Of a DNA stretch of 64,000 nt, positions 11,575 through 22,030 are shown one piece after another. The DNA comes from Acheta domesticus (Eukaryota > Arthropoda > Insecta > Orthoptera > Gryllidae): assembly GCA_031308135.1 (NCBI GenBank), contig JAHLJT010000631.1, positions 211,280,731 to 211,344,730 of the forward strand. The letters run 5' to 3'. The translations under genes were made by a program, and so were the position numbers. The first letter of the stretch is position 1; the number at the start of each line of letters is the position of its first letter. The notes under the pieces were generated by a model. The model saw only the letters and a list, made by a program, of their open reading frames with translations, ran no database searches and was not told where the DNA came from.

Positions 11575-12060
11575 TTGGCCTAGACACTCTCACCTACCAA
11601 ATCTATAACATATGGACGTCAAACACAAACGCCCCCCCCCCCAAATACCTTGGCGTATTGTTCGATAGAAGACACACATGGAGAGCCAATATCGTGAATG
11701 GAAATGTACTAGCCATGAGATGAAGCCATCAATTATATCTCATTTTCAAGAAAACATCCGTACTTCAATTACGTACATCTATGCACTTCTATCAATCCAT
11801 GATATGTTCAAAACTAAGCTAAGAATATCCAGTGTGGGCCGTATCATTCAAAAACAATATTCTCAAAATGCAAACGATTGAAAATAAATTCCTCAGAATA
11901 ATCAGTAAAACACCCTAATTGATACCAAACTCCCAGCTTCACCAAGAAGTCGATATCACCATCTCAGTACATTTCTCTCTTCTATCGCTATTAATCAATA
12001 GTAAAATATCTCGACTGCTGCTAGCTATCCACTTCAACATCGGAAAACAGAATCCTTATC
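11575..12060 (+). pseudogene. old Jockey-like LINE fossil (RT C-terminal region)
   Basis: Scattered plus-strand peptides follow the order of Jockey-type RT thumb and C-terminal regions: PPKYLGVLFDRRHTWRANI near 11630-11695, then IENKFLRIISKTP near 11880-11918 followed by a stop, then LIPNSQLHQEVDITI. The frame shifts several times and carries stops. A run of C (11631-11642) interrupts it. It is on the opposite strand to the other LINE copies and much more decayed, so it is older. Its 3' end appears to be cut by the SINE that starts near 12068. Confidence 0.8.
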
Positions 12061-12067
12061 GGAAACA

Positions 12068-12447
12068 TTTCTGGCTCAAGATCGTAACTGATGTCATTGT
12101 AGTGCTTCGATTGGGAGGTTCTGGGACTTGAGTCCCGACTGGCTGTATTTTCGACACCAGGTACGTAGCTAGGCTGAATTCAGCCGCTCTCTGGAGGAGA
12201 ATTCTAGCGGACGACTGCTCTGATCGATAGTCTTCCCATATTTTGTCTGATCAACATCAGGCGAATGCCGATTGCTCCTTAACAAAAGAGGCAAGCGATC
12301 TTTCTTTCCTCTTCTTTGTCCTATGTTCACTCCTTATTTAAACACACACACACACACACACATACACACACAGTTGTGCTTTCTCAACTACACTTACGGG
12401 AATAATGATCACAGCCGTCGACGCGCCCGAGAACACGAAATAATAAA
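12068..12447 (+). mobile_element. tRNA-derived SINE, copy 4 (internal deletion)
   Basis: The head is well kept: A box CTGGCTCAAGAT, then GATGTCATTGTAGTGC and a B-box-like CTTGAGTCCCGAC. The middle runs to the T/C-rich block and an AC repeat (12341-12372). It then jumps directly to the distal segment TACACTTACGGGAATAATGA, so roughly 150 bp of the family body are missing. It ends near CACGAAATAATAAATG. Confidence 0.88.
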
Positions 12448-13084
12448 TGGGAAAAGGAAAAACACCCAGGGAATTTTTTGATCGACCTTAAGCAGACCGG
12501 ACGCAATTTGCTTTTTGATATAATGTAATGCGCTCCTAATATGTAGTAACCGCAACAAAATCATCTAAACGCATTCTAAGTATATAGTCAGTTATACACG
12601 GCTGCTAAAGAATTCAGGCCAAGGAAGAATAAATAAATTTAAAAAAGTTCTTACTAAGAAAGCATTCCCCTTGAAAATTCTTTTTTCCAAAGTGACCAAT
12701 TTTAGCCAGCACTGCAAACTGAAACGTAACAGAATTTGCCATCCGGAATATTATTACCATCTTGGTCGGAGGCTGGTGCTTAAGGACGATGCATAGTTTT
12801 ATTTGTAAAAACTGAACATGTAACCTATTGAAAATAATACAAATATGAAAAAAAGGACGATGCGTCATCGCAGAGAGAGAGACGCCGCGCAGCGCCTTCG
12901 AAGGCCGTCGGCGGCGTGAGCCCTCGCCTTCCTTTTCCTCCTCCCACCGCCTCATCCATGAGGCTGTGCAGTCGGCGAGTAATGTGCATGTTGTATTTCA
13001 TTGCCACTGAGTGAGATTTGGAAACATGAATCGAAAGCAATTAAAAACTATATGTACGCGCGAAATAAAGTAAATCAGCTCTTT
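12448..13084. other. AT-rich stretch with short GC patch
   Basis: Mostly AT-rich. A short CpG-containing patch at about 12865-12960 has no recognised function. Open frames on the minus strand up to 113 codons show no conserved domain. Confidence 0.5.
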
Positions 13085-14350
13085 CTCTTCATAGCAACTG
13101 TGTTTAGCGTTTGAAAGAGATGCAACCGCGCCTAGCTTTTGAAATAGGTGCAACTGTGCCTAACTTTTGAAAGGGACGAAAGCGCGCATAGCGTTTGAAA
13201 GAGAAGCAACTGAGCTTACCATTTGAATGAGCAGCAACCTCTCCTAGCTTTTGAAATAGGTGCAATGATGGTGCGTGGATGTAAGCTTAGGTTTTGAAAG
13301 GGAAGCAAGCGCACCAAGATTTTGGAAGGGAAACATCTGCGCCTAACTTTTCAAATAGAAGAATTGCATCTGGCTTTTGAAATAGAAGCAAGTGCACCTA
13401 GCATTTGAAGAGAAGCAAGTGCACCTAGCATTTCAAAGAGAAGCAAGTGCACCTAGCTTTTGAAAGAGAAGCAACTCAACCTAACTTTCAAAGAGAGGCA
13501 AGTGGACCTAGCATTTGAAAGAGAAGCAAGTGCACCTAGCATTTGAAAGAGAAGCAAGTGCACCTAGCTTTTGAAAGAGAAGCAAGTGCATCTAGCTTTT
13601 GAAAGAGAAGCAAGTGCACCTAGCTTTTGAAAGAGAAGCAAGTGCACCTAGCATTTGAAAGAGAAGCAAGTGCACCTAGCTTTTGAAAGAGAAGCAAGTG
13701 CACCTAGCTTTTGAAAGAGAAGCAAGTGCATCTAGCTTTTGAAAGAGAAGCAAGTGCATCTAGCTTTTGAAAGAGAAGCAAGTGCACCTAGCTTTTGAAA
13801 GAGAAGCAAGTGCACCTAGCATTTGAAAGAGAAGCAAGTGCACCTAGCTTTTGAAAGAGAAGCAAGTGCACCTAGCTTTTGAAAGAGAAGCAAGTGCACC
13901 TAGCTTTTGAAAGAGAAGCAAGTGCATCTAGCTTTTGAAAGAGAAGCAAGTGCACCTAGCTTTTGAAAGAGAAGCAAGTGCATCTAGCTTTTGAAAGAGA
14001 AGCAAGTGCACCTAGCTTTTGAAAGAGAAGCAAGTGCACCTAGCATTTGAAAGAGAAGCAAGTGCACCTAGCTTTTGAAAGAGAAGCAAGTGCACCTAGC
14101 TTTTGAAAGAGAAGCAAGTGCATCTAGCTTTTGAAAGAGAAGCAAGTGCATCTAGCTTTTGAAAGAGAAGCAAGTGCATCTAGCTTTTGAAAGAGAAGCA
14201 AGTGCATCTAGCTTTTGAAAGAGAAGCAAGTGCATCTAGCTTTTGAAAGAGAAGCAAGTGCATCTAGCTTTTGAAAGAGAAGCAAGTGCACCTAGCTTTT
14301 GAAAGAGAAGCAACTCAACCTATTTTTCAAAGAGAGGCAAGTGCACCTAG
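13085..14350. repeat. 28-bp minisatellite array (~45 units)
   Basis: Unit GCACCTAGCTTTTGAAAGAGAAGCAAGT in variants; at most 20 bases agree with GAAAGAGAAGCAAGTGCACC. The left 400 bp are degenerate with irregular spacing. From about 13500 to 14300 there are 29 nearly identical units that differ mainly at two positions (CACC/CATC and CTTTT/CATTT). Two boundary variants containing CAACTCAACCTA flank the homogeneous core at about 13470 and 14311. The array is not coding: the period is not divisible by three and stops occur in all frames. Confidence 0.97.
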
Positions 14351-14515
14351 CGTGCAAGAGCGGGTTGTCGCGAGGCGCCGCCGCCACCGCGGAGGGCGTT
14401 GCGGGGAGGCTGCCGGATCTTCTCACCCGCGCTCCCTCTTGACGAGATGATTTTAGCACCTCGCTCGCCTCTCCCCGGCTCCCTCGCGCCGCGCAGGGAT
14501 TCACCTCAGGTACGT
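14351..14515. other. short CpG patch with possible 5' splice site
   Basis: About 150 bp of G+C-rich sequence directly after the 28-bp array. It ends with CCTCAGGTACGTGTC at about 14503-14517, which matches a consensus donor site (CAG/GTACGT). It could be a short non-coding first exon on the plus strand. No promoter or partner exon is visible. Confidence 0.3.
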
Positions 14516-15530
14516 GTCATAAATAAAATGTAGAACCTGCAATTTGCTCACTCGGATTTGAGGAGAGTAATGAAACAACATTTTTCATTGCATCAAAGAC
14601 TCCAATGACGGCGTGAGTGCACCGGACCGCTATTATTTTCTCCGCGCCGTATGCAAATGGAGGATTCCTAATAAAGTATCCATATCATCTACAGACAGTT
14701 GAATTCATTTTGTACCATTCCATAGAATGCTGTGGTATGTGAGGCACAGAAGAATTTTTATTCCAGCGTACGTCTAAAGCAGGAAATCAAGGGATTTATA
14801 TTGCTTCAAATAGTCCTTCAATCGTAAATTGAAGTGTTGTGCAAATGCAACATAAATCTATAGCATTAAGTGCAGAACTTTAATTAAGGAATTTCTCACA
14901 GGAAAGTGGACGTCTTGTTCCACAGAAATTTCTTCCATAGAATTATTACTGTACAAATAAAAATGTGTGGGGTAATAATTGACGTTATGAGACTGCATGT
15001 GGATAATTACAATGACTTCATCGTGAATGTACAATGCCTTGGCATTCACCAATAAAAATATTCCCTTTTACGAGCCGGCGGTGATTTGTTACATGAAGTA
15101 ATTATGTTAAATACCTCTCTTGCATTATGTGTTTACACTGTAACCTTCATGACTGAGTTTCTTAAAGAATTTACAGGCCTATAACAGCTAAATGATAATT
15201 TCGAAAGTAATAAATAATTTAACAATGATAAAAACGTGATATTTAAAAATTAACTGCATAACGTTTAGTAAAATATTATAGTTTCAATTATTTTCAATTC
15301 CCACCTAGCATTATATATGCTAGGTGGGAATATTACAAATATCGCAACACTCAAAAACAAAATTCATAGATAAATGTAAACGTTATTAGTATCGCATTTG
15401 TGCACAAACGCTGATAGCTATTTTGAATTAGCGTATTTCAACGTATCCCTTAAAATTCAATAATTTATTTGTTCTTTTTGATAATATATCTTTCATTAAC
15501 TTTCCTAATTATTGTTTTTCCTGCCGATGG
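14516..15530. other. AT-rich non-coding stretch
   Basis: AT-rich DNA without genes. It contains the perfect palindrome at 15298-15330. No transposon ends recognised. Confidence 0.55.
15298..15330. other. 14-bp perfect inverted repeat
   Basis: Arms TTCCCACCTAGCAT (15298-15311) and its exact complement (15317-15330) are separated by TATAT. It would form a compact hairpin or cruciform. Isolated in AT-rich DNA; no T-tract follows that would suggest a terminator. Confidence 0.85.
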
Positions 15531-15659
15531 GCTCGACCGCCCATCACTTCCATCATTTCCCAATCTGCCTATATGCCCTTCCTTTCTCTGTTGGCTGCTC
15601 TTTCGTATCCGTTCTCGTCTTGCTCTCTCCCGTCTCGGCACTCGCTCTGCGGGGTCGGT

Positions 15660-16830
15660 AATCATTTTCAAATTTGAGGCGGCGGTGGCGGGACGGCGTC
15701 GAGGGCAGCGGCAAAGCGGGGGAAAGGATGGGGCGGGGGTGGCAGCGGCGAAGCGGGGAAGAGGATGGGGCGGGGGTGGCAGCGGCGGCGGGGGAGAGGT
15801 CGAGGGCGGGACGGGGGCTGGGTCGGCTGGGGCTGGGGCGACGGCTGGGGCTGGGGCGACGGCGGGGGCGACGGCGGGGGCGACGGCGGGGGCGGCGCGG
15901 GGGCGGCGCGGGGGCGGCGCGGGGGCGGCGCGGGGGCGGCGCGGGGGCGGCGCGGGGGCGGCGCGGGGGCGGCGCGGGGGCGGCGCGGGGGCGGCGCGGG
16001 GGCGGCGCGGGGGCGGCGCGGGGGCGGCGCGGGGGCGGCGCGGGGGCGGCGCGGGGGCGGCGCGGGGGCGGCGCGGGGGCGGCGCGGGGGCGGCGCGGGG
16101 GCGGCGCGGGGGCGGCGCGGGGGCGGCGCGGGGGCGGCGCGGGGCGGCGCGGGGGCGGCGCGGGGGCGGCGCGGGGGCGGCGCGGGGGCGGCGCGGGGGC
16201 GGCGCGGGGGCGGCGCGGGGGCGGCGCGGGGGCGGCGCGGGGGCGGCGCGGGGGCGGCGCGGGGGCGGCGCGGGGGCGGCGCGGGGGCGGCGCGGGGGCG
16301 GCGCGGGGGCGGCGCGGGGGCGGCGCGGGGGCGGCGCGGGGGCGGCGCGGGGGCGGCGCGGGGGCGGCGCGGGGGCGGCGCGGGGGCGGCGCGGGGGCGG
16401 CGCGGGGGCGGCGCGGGGGCGGCGCGGGGGCGGCGCGGGGGCGGCGCGGGGGCGGCGCGGGGGCGGCGCGGGGGCGGCGCGGGGGCGGCGCGGGGGCGCG
16501 TGGGGGCGGGGCGGGGACGGCGGGAGCGGCGAAGGCGAGGACGGTGGGGGCGGCGAGGGCGGGCGCGCTTGATGGTCGCGGCCGCCTCGCGCTCGGTCGT
16601 TACCTGCTGTGTGTCCCGAGGCCTCTGGCGGCGGCGGCGGCGGCGGCGCGAGACGGCTCCCCCGCAGGCGCTGGGGGCTCGTTTGTTTACTTCTTTGGAA
16701 TTGCGGTGCGAAATGGACGATTGTGTCGAGTTGCTCGTAGGTTATGCCGGCCCTCTTTGCACACGCGCTGTAATTTTGAAGGGTACAGTTGCGAAACGAC
16801 TCGTGATGGCTATGACGTTCTTGTAACGTG
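15660..16830. other. GC-rich island enclosing 11-bp array
   Basis: Extreme G+C island. The left flank (15675-15885) has degenerate GGGGCGACGG and GGCAGCGGCG words, which look like the ancestral form of the array. The right flank (16500-16700) has GGGGACGGCGGGAGCGGCG and a GGC triplet run at 16629-16648. Reading frames of more than 350 codons on both strands are repeat by-products. Confidence 0.8.
15886..16500. repeat. 11-bp (GCGGGGGCGGC)n minisatellite
   Basis: About 55 nearly perfect units of GCGGGGGCGGC. One unit near 16137-16147 lacks a G (GCGGGGCGGC), which shifts phase by one base. Five-G and two-G runs alternate every few bases, so the plus strand is a dense potential G-quadruplex template. 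The homogeneity implies recent expansion or ongoing homogenisation. An assembly artefact in copy number is possible. Confidence 0.97.
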
Positions 16831-17690
16831 TACGAATTCATTATTGGTACCAGAGCCTGAAAGTGATTTTCTTTTTAAAGAAATATATACTATGCGCACT
16901 TTATTTACTACAAAATTCTTAACTAGATGATGAAGATTCATAGAAAAATATCAAAACAAGAAATGAAAACTGTTTAATGCCTATTATAAACTAGAAGTTT
17001 CAATTAACTATTCAAATACAATAAAAATTGTTACTAGTTTTCTCAAATGAAATAAAATATTTGAGCATTGATACGCTTCTGAATAGAGTGAAATCAATAG
17101 AGTGAAAAAATTAATGCAAAACGAATATACGAATTGAAGTGCGGCAATTAGTCCCTAAAAATAGAAAAAAGTGCAAACTGTAATATTCGTATATAATTTT
17201 TATTCACATCATTAACACCTGCAATAAAACGAGGTTGAGTTTTTAAGTACAAATTTTACGACATAAAATAAACAAATTAAAGAAAAAACTAACTTAAGTG
17301 AGATTTTTATAAATACCTTTCGAGGCATGTCAGGATATTTTTTGAAGTAATGATTTTTTTTCAAAATTACATTTTCAGTTATAACATACCACATTGCAAT
17401 TATCATCTTTATTTTATAGTAACGACCCTATGCGATGCAAGTAAATAAGGTGGCAATTTCTTGTGTTGCATACAAATGTGATTGACAGTTCTCTTGCTCT
17501 TGCTTGTTCCTTTCGTAATTAGGAGAATTGGACTTTTGAATTGAAATAGATGGGTAAGAGAGATTTTTTTCAGAAATTTGTCCATAACTGTGTGTTTAAG
17601 GAAATAAAATAATAATGTTAATGAGATCTTAAGTTCAGACCAAACCAGATATTAAATGAATGTGTTCACCGAAGCGACGGTTGCAACGAA
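16831..17690. other. AT-rich non-coding stretch
   Basis: AT-rich DNA with no recognisable gene, repeat array or transposon end. Confidence 0.55.
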
Positions 17691-17699
17691 TCATTGAAC

Positions 17700-18440
17700 C
17701 TGACAGCGAGAAGTCGCAGGGACAGAAAGGATTTGCAAATGGCGACAGGTACAATGAGCTTGGAAGATGCAGAAAGCAAAGTGAGCGATGCGACAACTAA
17801 GAACGTGGACTAAACACGGGAATTGGCGTCGTCGGGATGATACAGGGAAGCAAGTAGGTGAGGGTTTGACAATGGTGGGGGAGGCAGGTAGTGGTGGAAG
17901 CGAAATAAGCTGCGAAGGAGCAGAATACAGCATGACGGTAATGGCAAGGCGACGGCACAGGAACGTGGTCTAATTGTGCGGATTCGCGCCGACGCGACGG
18001 TATGATACGTGGAGGACGTGTGTGGGAAGTGATGATTGCGGGAGGGGAGGCAAATGGCAACAGGAGCAATGAACTATATTACTGAAAACAGAGTGTCGTC
18101 CATGGCGATGTGACAAGGACTAAATGCGTGGATTGGCACTTGGGTGGCTGGGGGAGGGATGATGGCTGATGTTGATGGGGGAGAGGCAGGTGGCGACAGG
18201 AATACGCTGTGAGGGTGGAGAAAAAAAGTGACGGTTATGGCAAAGCGACGGCACAGAGACGAGGACTAAATGCGCGGATTGGCACTTGAGAAGAGGGGGA
18301 GAGATGAGGGGGGGATGATGGTGGGGGGACAGGTAGCAACAGGAGAAATGAGCAGCGAGGGTGCAGAAAACAAAGTGACGGTTATGGCAAAGCGACTGCA
18401 CCGAGAGGAGAACTAAGTGCGCGGATTGGCACCGGCGCGG
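17700..18440. repeat. ~148-bp tandem repeat, five diverged units
   Basis: The landmark CTAAATGCGCGGATTGGC or a close variant occurs at 17810, 17970, 18120, 18266 and 18413, giving spacings of 160, 150, 146 and 147 bp. Each unit also carries GTGACGGTTATGGCAAAGCG or a variant and a G-rich GGGATGATG segment. The last two units are most alike. The array runs straight into the CpG island at 18441. The unit length is close to a nucleosome core. Confidence 0.85.
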
Positions 18441-18795
18441 CGGGATGATACGGGGAGGAGGGGAGGGGGCGCGAGGGGTGATGACGGTGGGGGGGGCGGA
18501 ATGCGGCCGTGTCGCGGAGGCCGCGCGTCGGGAGCTGTCACCCGGCCGCTCCGACAATGCGCGCCGGAATGCGGGCAAGAATAGGCGTCCATGTCGCTGC
18601 GTCATGCCGACCAATAGCTGCGCGCAGGGCGCCGAGCCGCAGCGCTGCGCCGCGCCGCGCTGTGGACCGCGTTGCCGCTTTCCCGCGCCTCCCGTGACGT
18701 CACGTGCAGACGACGCGACGCGACGCGACTCGACTCGACGTGACGCGACGACTCGACGCAGACGCGACGTCGCCGTTATTAACACCACAGCTCTC
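18441..18795. other. CpG island with CRE/E-box overlap
   Basis: Compact CpG island. It contains ACAATGCG (18554-18561) and GACGTCACGTG (18696-18706), a merged CRE (TGACGTCA) and E-box (CACGTG). A 5-bp GACGC repeat lies at about 18710-18772. It could be a promoter; no exon is identified. Confidence 0.65.
18712..18772. repeat. short (GACGC)n-type repeat
   Basis: Five-base repeats GACGC and GACTC with interruptions. A similar GACGC run occurs in the island at 33845-33870. Confidence 0.7.
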
Positions 18796-20570
18796 TCTGG
18801 TTTTTGGACACATATGATTTTTTAAATTTTATTATTTTTTTAGGGAGATGTTACATTTTCGAATAGAGAAATTATATGATTCGAATAGAGAAATTAAACG
18901 GTTCGAATAGAGAAATTATAAATCGTACGTGCATGTTTTGTTTCCCTATGTATTATCTCACACACGCAGTTCTTTTTCGGAGTCTGGAATGTGTTGATTG
19001 GTCGACAATTTTTTGTTGACAATTTACTCATTCGGTTGAAAATATATTATTTTTTTACCGTTTGTAGCAACACCGAATTTTCTACAATTATTCTAGCATC
19101 TTTTATAAGATCAAGTAAGATCAAGTAAGTATCAATGTATAATTATTTTGAAAATATTTCTACTGAAATTTTAAAATAATTCTCTTAATTGGAATCACTG
19201 TATCTCGTCTTTTGTTCGATGCATTATTGCTAATACTACGACTATTTGAGTATAATATTCTATGTACATAATAAACAATGACACTCTATTTATTCTAAAA
19301 TCAACGTATATCCTTCTGTAGTAGGTCTGTAAATAGTTTTTTGCTCTGTTTGATCGCAATCAGCTTTTATCAACCACAACTCCAAATTGAGCGGAATATA
19401 AGTCTTGGTGCTACATAGCATACGCAATGTTGGCTGAGATTAGGAAAAGAGAAAATATCGAAACCTGGAGAATATTTTTTTCACACAATTCAAAATTATG
19501 GTTTTTAGAGTGTTCTGTGAAATAACAAAAATAATAGATGGGAGAGATGCAATTTCCTGATAATATCGTTGCCAGTTACGGCGAAAGTAAGTCATTGAAT
19601 GCGTGCTATTTATTGATAAAGAATGCTGGAATTTGCAGAGATATATTCCAGTGTCTTAATGACCGATCCCTAAAATAATTTTAAAGCAATTCAGGAAATT
19701 CTAAAATTTATGGTAAATATTTGCCATGTTTTATTATCCTTTGATAATTTATGATCCTTTGATTTGTAGCCCGTCGTAAATAAGTGGAAGGACTGATGGA
19801 TGTTAAATAAACAGTTCTTGGCATTCACTTCAGTATTTAAATCAGCAATATTTACGCAAGTAATAACAAACGCAACTTTATATTCACACGCATACATTCA
19901 CTTACATTCATTACATTCATATTACATTAATTTGCACCAAAACTCAACTGTTCAACTACATTAATTTCGACATTAAAATTATGTCGAAAAACTCTCTACA
20001 CCATTAAATTCACTTTTTGAAACCAATGTGCTTCAATGAGATATTGATACGACCATTACAATTTCGTGAATGGTGTGGTAAGAATTTCATTATTTGTAGC
20101 CCATCGATACTTTACTCGGGTTTTATTGAATACATGCTTGGAAGAATGTTGCATGTAGAACGCAGCTTCTGTTGCTTTTCTGTCCCTTTAGCACAGTGTT
20201 CAAAAATTTATAAATGAATAAGCTTACATAACGTTATCACATTACTATTACTAAAAATAAAAATAAAACGTAAGGCAAGATGAAGTGGCTTTTCCATTTC
20301 TCATAACGTGGCAAAGTGTTACGAGCCACGTTCTTCCAGGCAGGTATTCAATTTTAATACCGGAAATAATGCTGCGCTCCTTGTGTGATCACCGTGCAAA
20401 CTCATGCCCTTGGCCATGCAATGGCGCCGATTACCTGCCTCCTCTCTCCCTTTCACAGCCCGAAGAATAATTACATCACGCAGGGCAGCTGGAAACAAGC
20501 CATATACAGTGACAGCAATAACTTAAATCGCCGTATCTCTGCATTGATTCTCAATTATCTCAACGAGGTA
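18796..20570. other. AT-rich non-coding stretch
   Basis: AT-rich DNA. It contains a three-unit 22-bp repeat near its start and CATT/TACATT-rich runs at 19890-19935. No gene recognised. Confidence 0.55.
18858..18923. repeat. 22-bp tandem triplication
   Basis: TTCGAATAGAGAAATT begins at 18858, 18880 and 18902, each followed by a variable six-base tail. Exactly three units. Confidence 0.9.
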
Positions 20571-20950
20571 ACTTACTCCCTGGGGACGCGTCCTCCGATA
20601 TTTATTGTCGGGCGGCGGCGGCGCCCCGGGCGCGGGCCGCGCGTAAAGGATGGGAGCATTTGGAAGGGACGGGCCTCGTCCCTCGTCGCCTCGTCCCCCG
20701 TCCTTCGTCGGCGCCTCGAGATCCAGATGATGCATCGCCTCGCCGGGCCAGCCGCCCGCGCCGCCCGCGCCGCCCGCGCCGCCCGCGCCGCCCGCGCCGC
20801 CCGCGCCGCCCGCGCCGCCCGCGCCGCCCGCGCCGCCCGCGCCGCCCGCGCCGCCCGCGCCGCCCGCGCCGCCCGCGCCGCTCGTTCGACAGCGCCGCTC
20901 ACGGATCTGCCGTCAGTCGCGCCGCCATCGCGTGCGCGCTCTTTATTAGC
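20571..20950. other. GC-rich island
   Basis: Island between AT-rich DNA and two 9-bp arrays. Apart from the array at 20749-20882 it shows only CpG-rich unique sequence. Confidence 0.6.
20749..20882. repeat. 9-bp (GCCGCCCGC)n minisatellite
   Basis: About fourteen units of GCCGCCCGC with almost no variation. The 9-bp period keeps frame and would encode Ala/Arg/Pro repeats on the plus strand and Gly/Ala/Arg-type repeats on the minus strand, but there is no supporting gene structure. Confidence 0.95.
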
Positions 20951-21440
20951 GCGGCGGCGGCGGTGGCGGCGATGGTGGTGGCGATGGCGGCGGCGATGGC
21001 GGCGGCGATAGGGGTGGCGATGGCGGCGGCGGCGATGATGGCGGCGATGGTGACGGCGATGGTGGCGGCGATGGCGGCGGCGATGGCGGCGGCGATGGCG
21101 GCGGCGATGGCGGCGGCGATGGCGGCGGCGATGGCGGCGGCGATGGTGGCGGCGATGGCGGCGGCGATGGAGGTGGCGATGGCGGCGGCGATGGCGGCGG
21201 CGATGGGGGTGGCGATGGGGGTGGCGATGGCGGCGGCGATGGCGGCGGCGATGGGGGTGGCGATGGCGGCGGCGATGGCGGCGGCGATGGCGGCGGCGAT
21301 GGTGGCGGCGATGGCGGCGGCGATGGAGGTGGCGATGGCGGCGGCGATGGCGGCGGCGATGGGGGTGGCGATGGGGGTGGCGATGGCGGCGGCGGTGGCG
21401 GCGGCGGTGGTGGCGGTGGTGGCGGTGATGGTGGCGGTGG
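20950..21440. repeat. 9-bp (GGCGGCGAT)n array
   Basis: About fifty units of GGCGGCGAT with variants GGTGGCGAT, GGGGGTGGCGAT and GGAGGTGGCGAT. A longer unit pattern recurs: a block with the GGAGGTGG and doubled GGGGGTGGC variants appears at 21170-21226 and again at 21325-21382. The minus strand reads Pro-Pro-Ser repeats or Arg/His repeats depending on frame. Compositional; not called as a gene. Confidence 0.93.
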
Positions 21441-21607
21441 ATTAAAGCGGTGAACGCGCGTTTGAACCCCGCGCAGAGCGCAGCGGTTGGCACTCGTCTG
21501 AGAAAGACGTGCACACGTCGCCCCTTCAATGAATGCGGCTATAAACGAAACAAGGGCTATAAACAAAACTACTTTTAGAAATGTGGAAAACGCCCAACTC
21601 TCAGTGA

Positions 21608-22030
21608 CCCACTTAGGTGGCTCAATGTATCAACTGATGTCTCTGCAGTGCCTCTGACCGGGAGGCCCTTGGGTTCCAGTCCCTACGATGGAAGGAATTT
21701 CGTCTCCAGTTACACAGCTAGGTCGAGTTCTGTTGCTGTTTGCGGGAGAATAGAAGCCGGCTGCTCTCATCGGTAGTTTTCTGTGATTTCTCCGATCAAC
21801 ACCAAGAGAATTCCGGGGCAGTACCCTAACAAACGGGCCACGGGCCGCGCGCGATCTTTCCTTCCTGTTCCAGGCCCTATTCTCAACCTTTACTTACACA
21901 TACACGCACTACACTACCACATGCGTCGGGAGACGAGTCAAGTGTTAAGAGCTCGTTCCGGCAGGTACGTTATCCCGCTGGTAGGAGATACATGTTGCCA
22001 AATGAACCCTGCTTGATGAACCCTGTCATT
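21608..22030 (+). mobile_element. tRNA-derived SINE, copy 5 (3' truncated)
   Basis: Clear head: A box AGGTGGCTCAATG, then CAACTGATGTCTCTGCAGTG, CCTCTGACCGGGAGG and B box GGTTCCAGTCC. The body follows through ACCAAGAGAATTCCGGGGC and GATCTTTCCTTCCTG, then GGTAGGAGATACATG. It stops at about 22020, losing the last ~110 bp and the tail. It lies about 170 bp after the 9-bp array. Confidence 0.9.

Noticed and set aside
13085..14350. CRISPR array
   Set aside because: The 28-bp repeats are directly contiguous with no spacers, and the window is eukaryotic.
15465..16930. Reading frames of 353-458 codons around the 11-bp array
   Set aside because: Several frames on both strands are open at once because of the 11-bp period; no domain outside the repeat.
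20385..21566. Pro-Pro-Ser, Arg/His and Ala/Met frames over the 9-bp arrays
   Set aside because: All three frames are open because the unit lacks stops. A collagen- or extensin-like protein is not supported by any flanking domain, signal peptide or gene structure.
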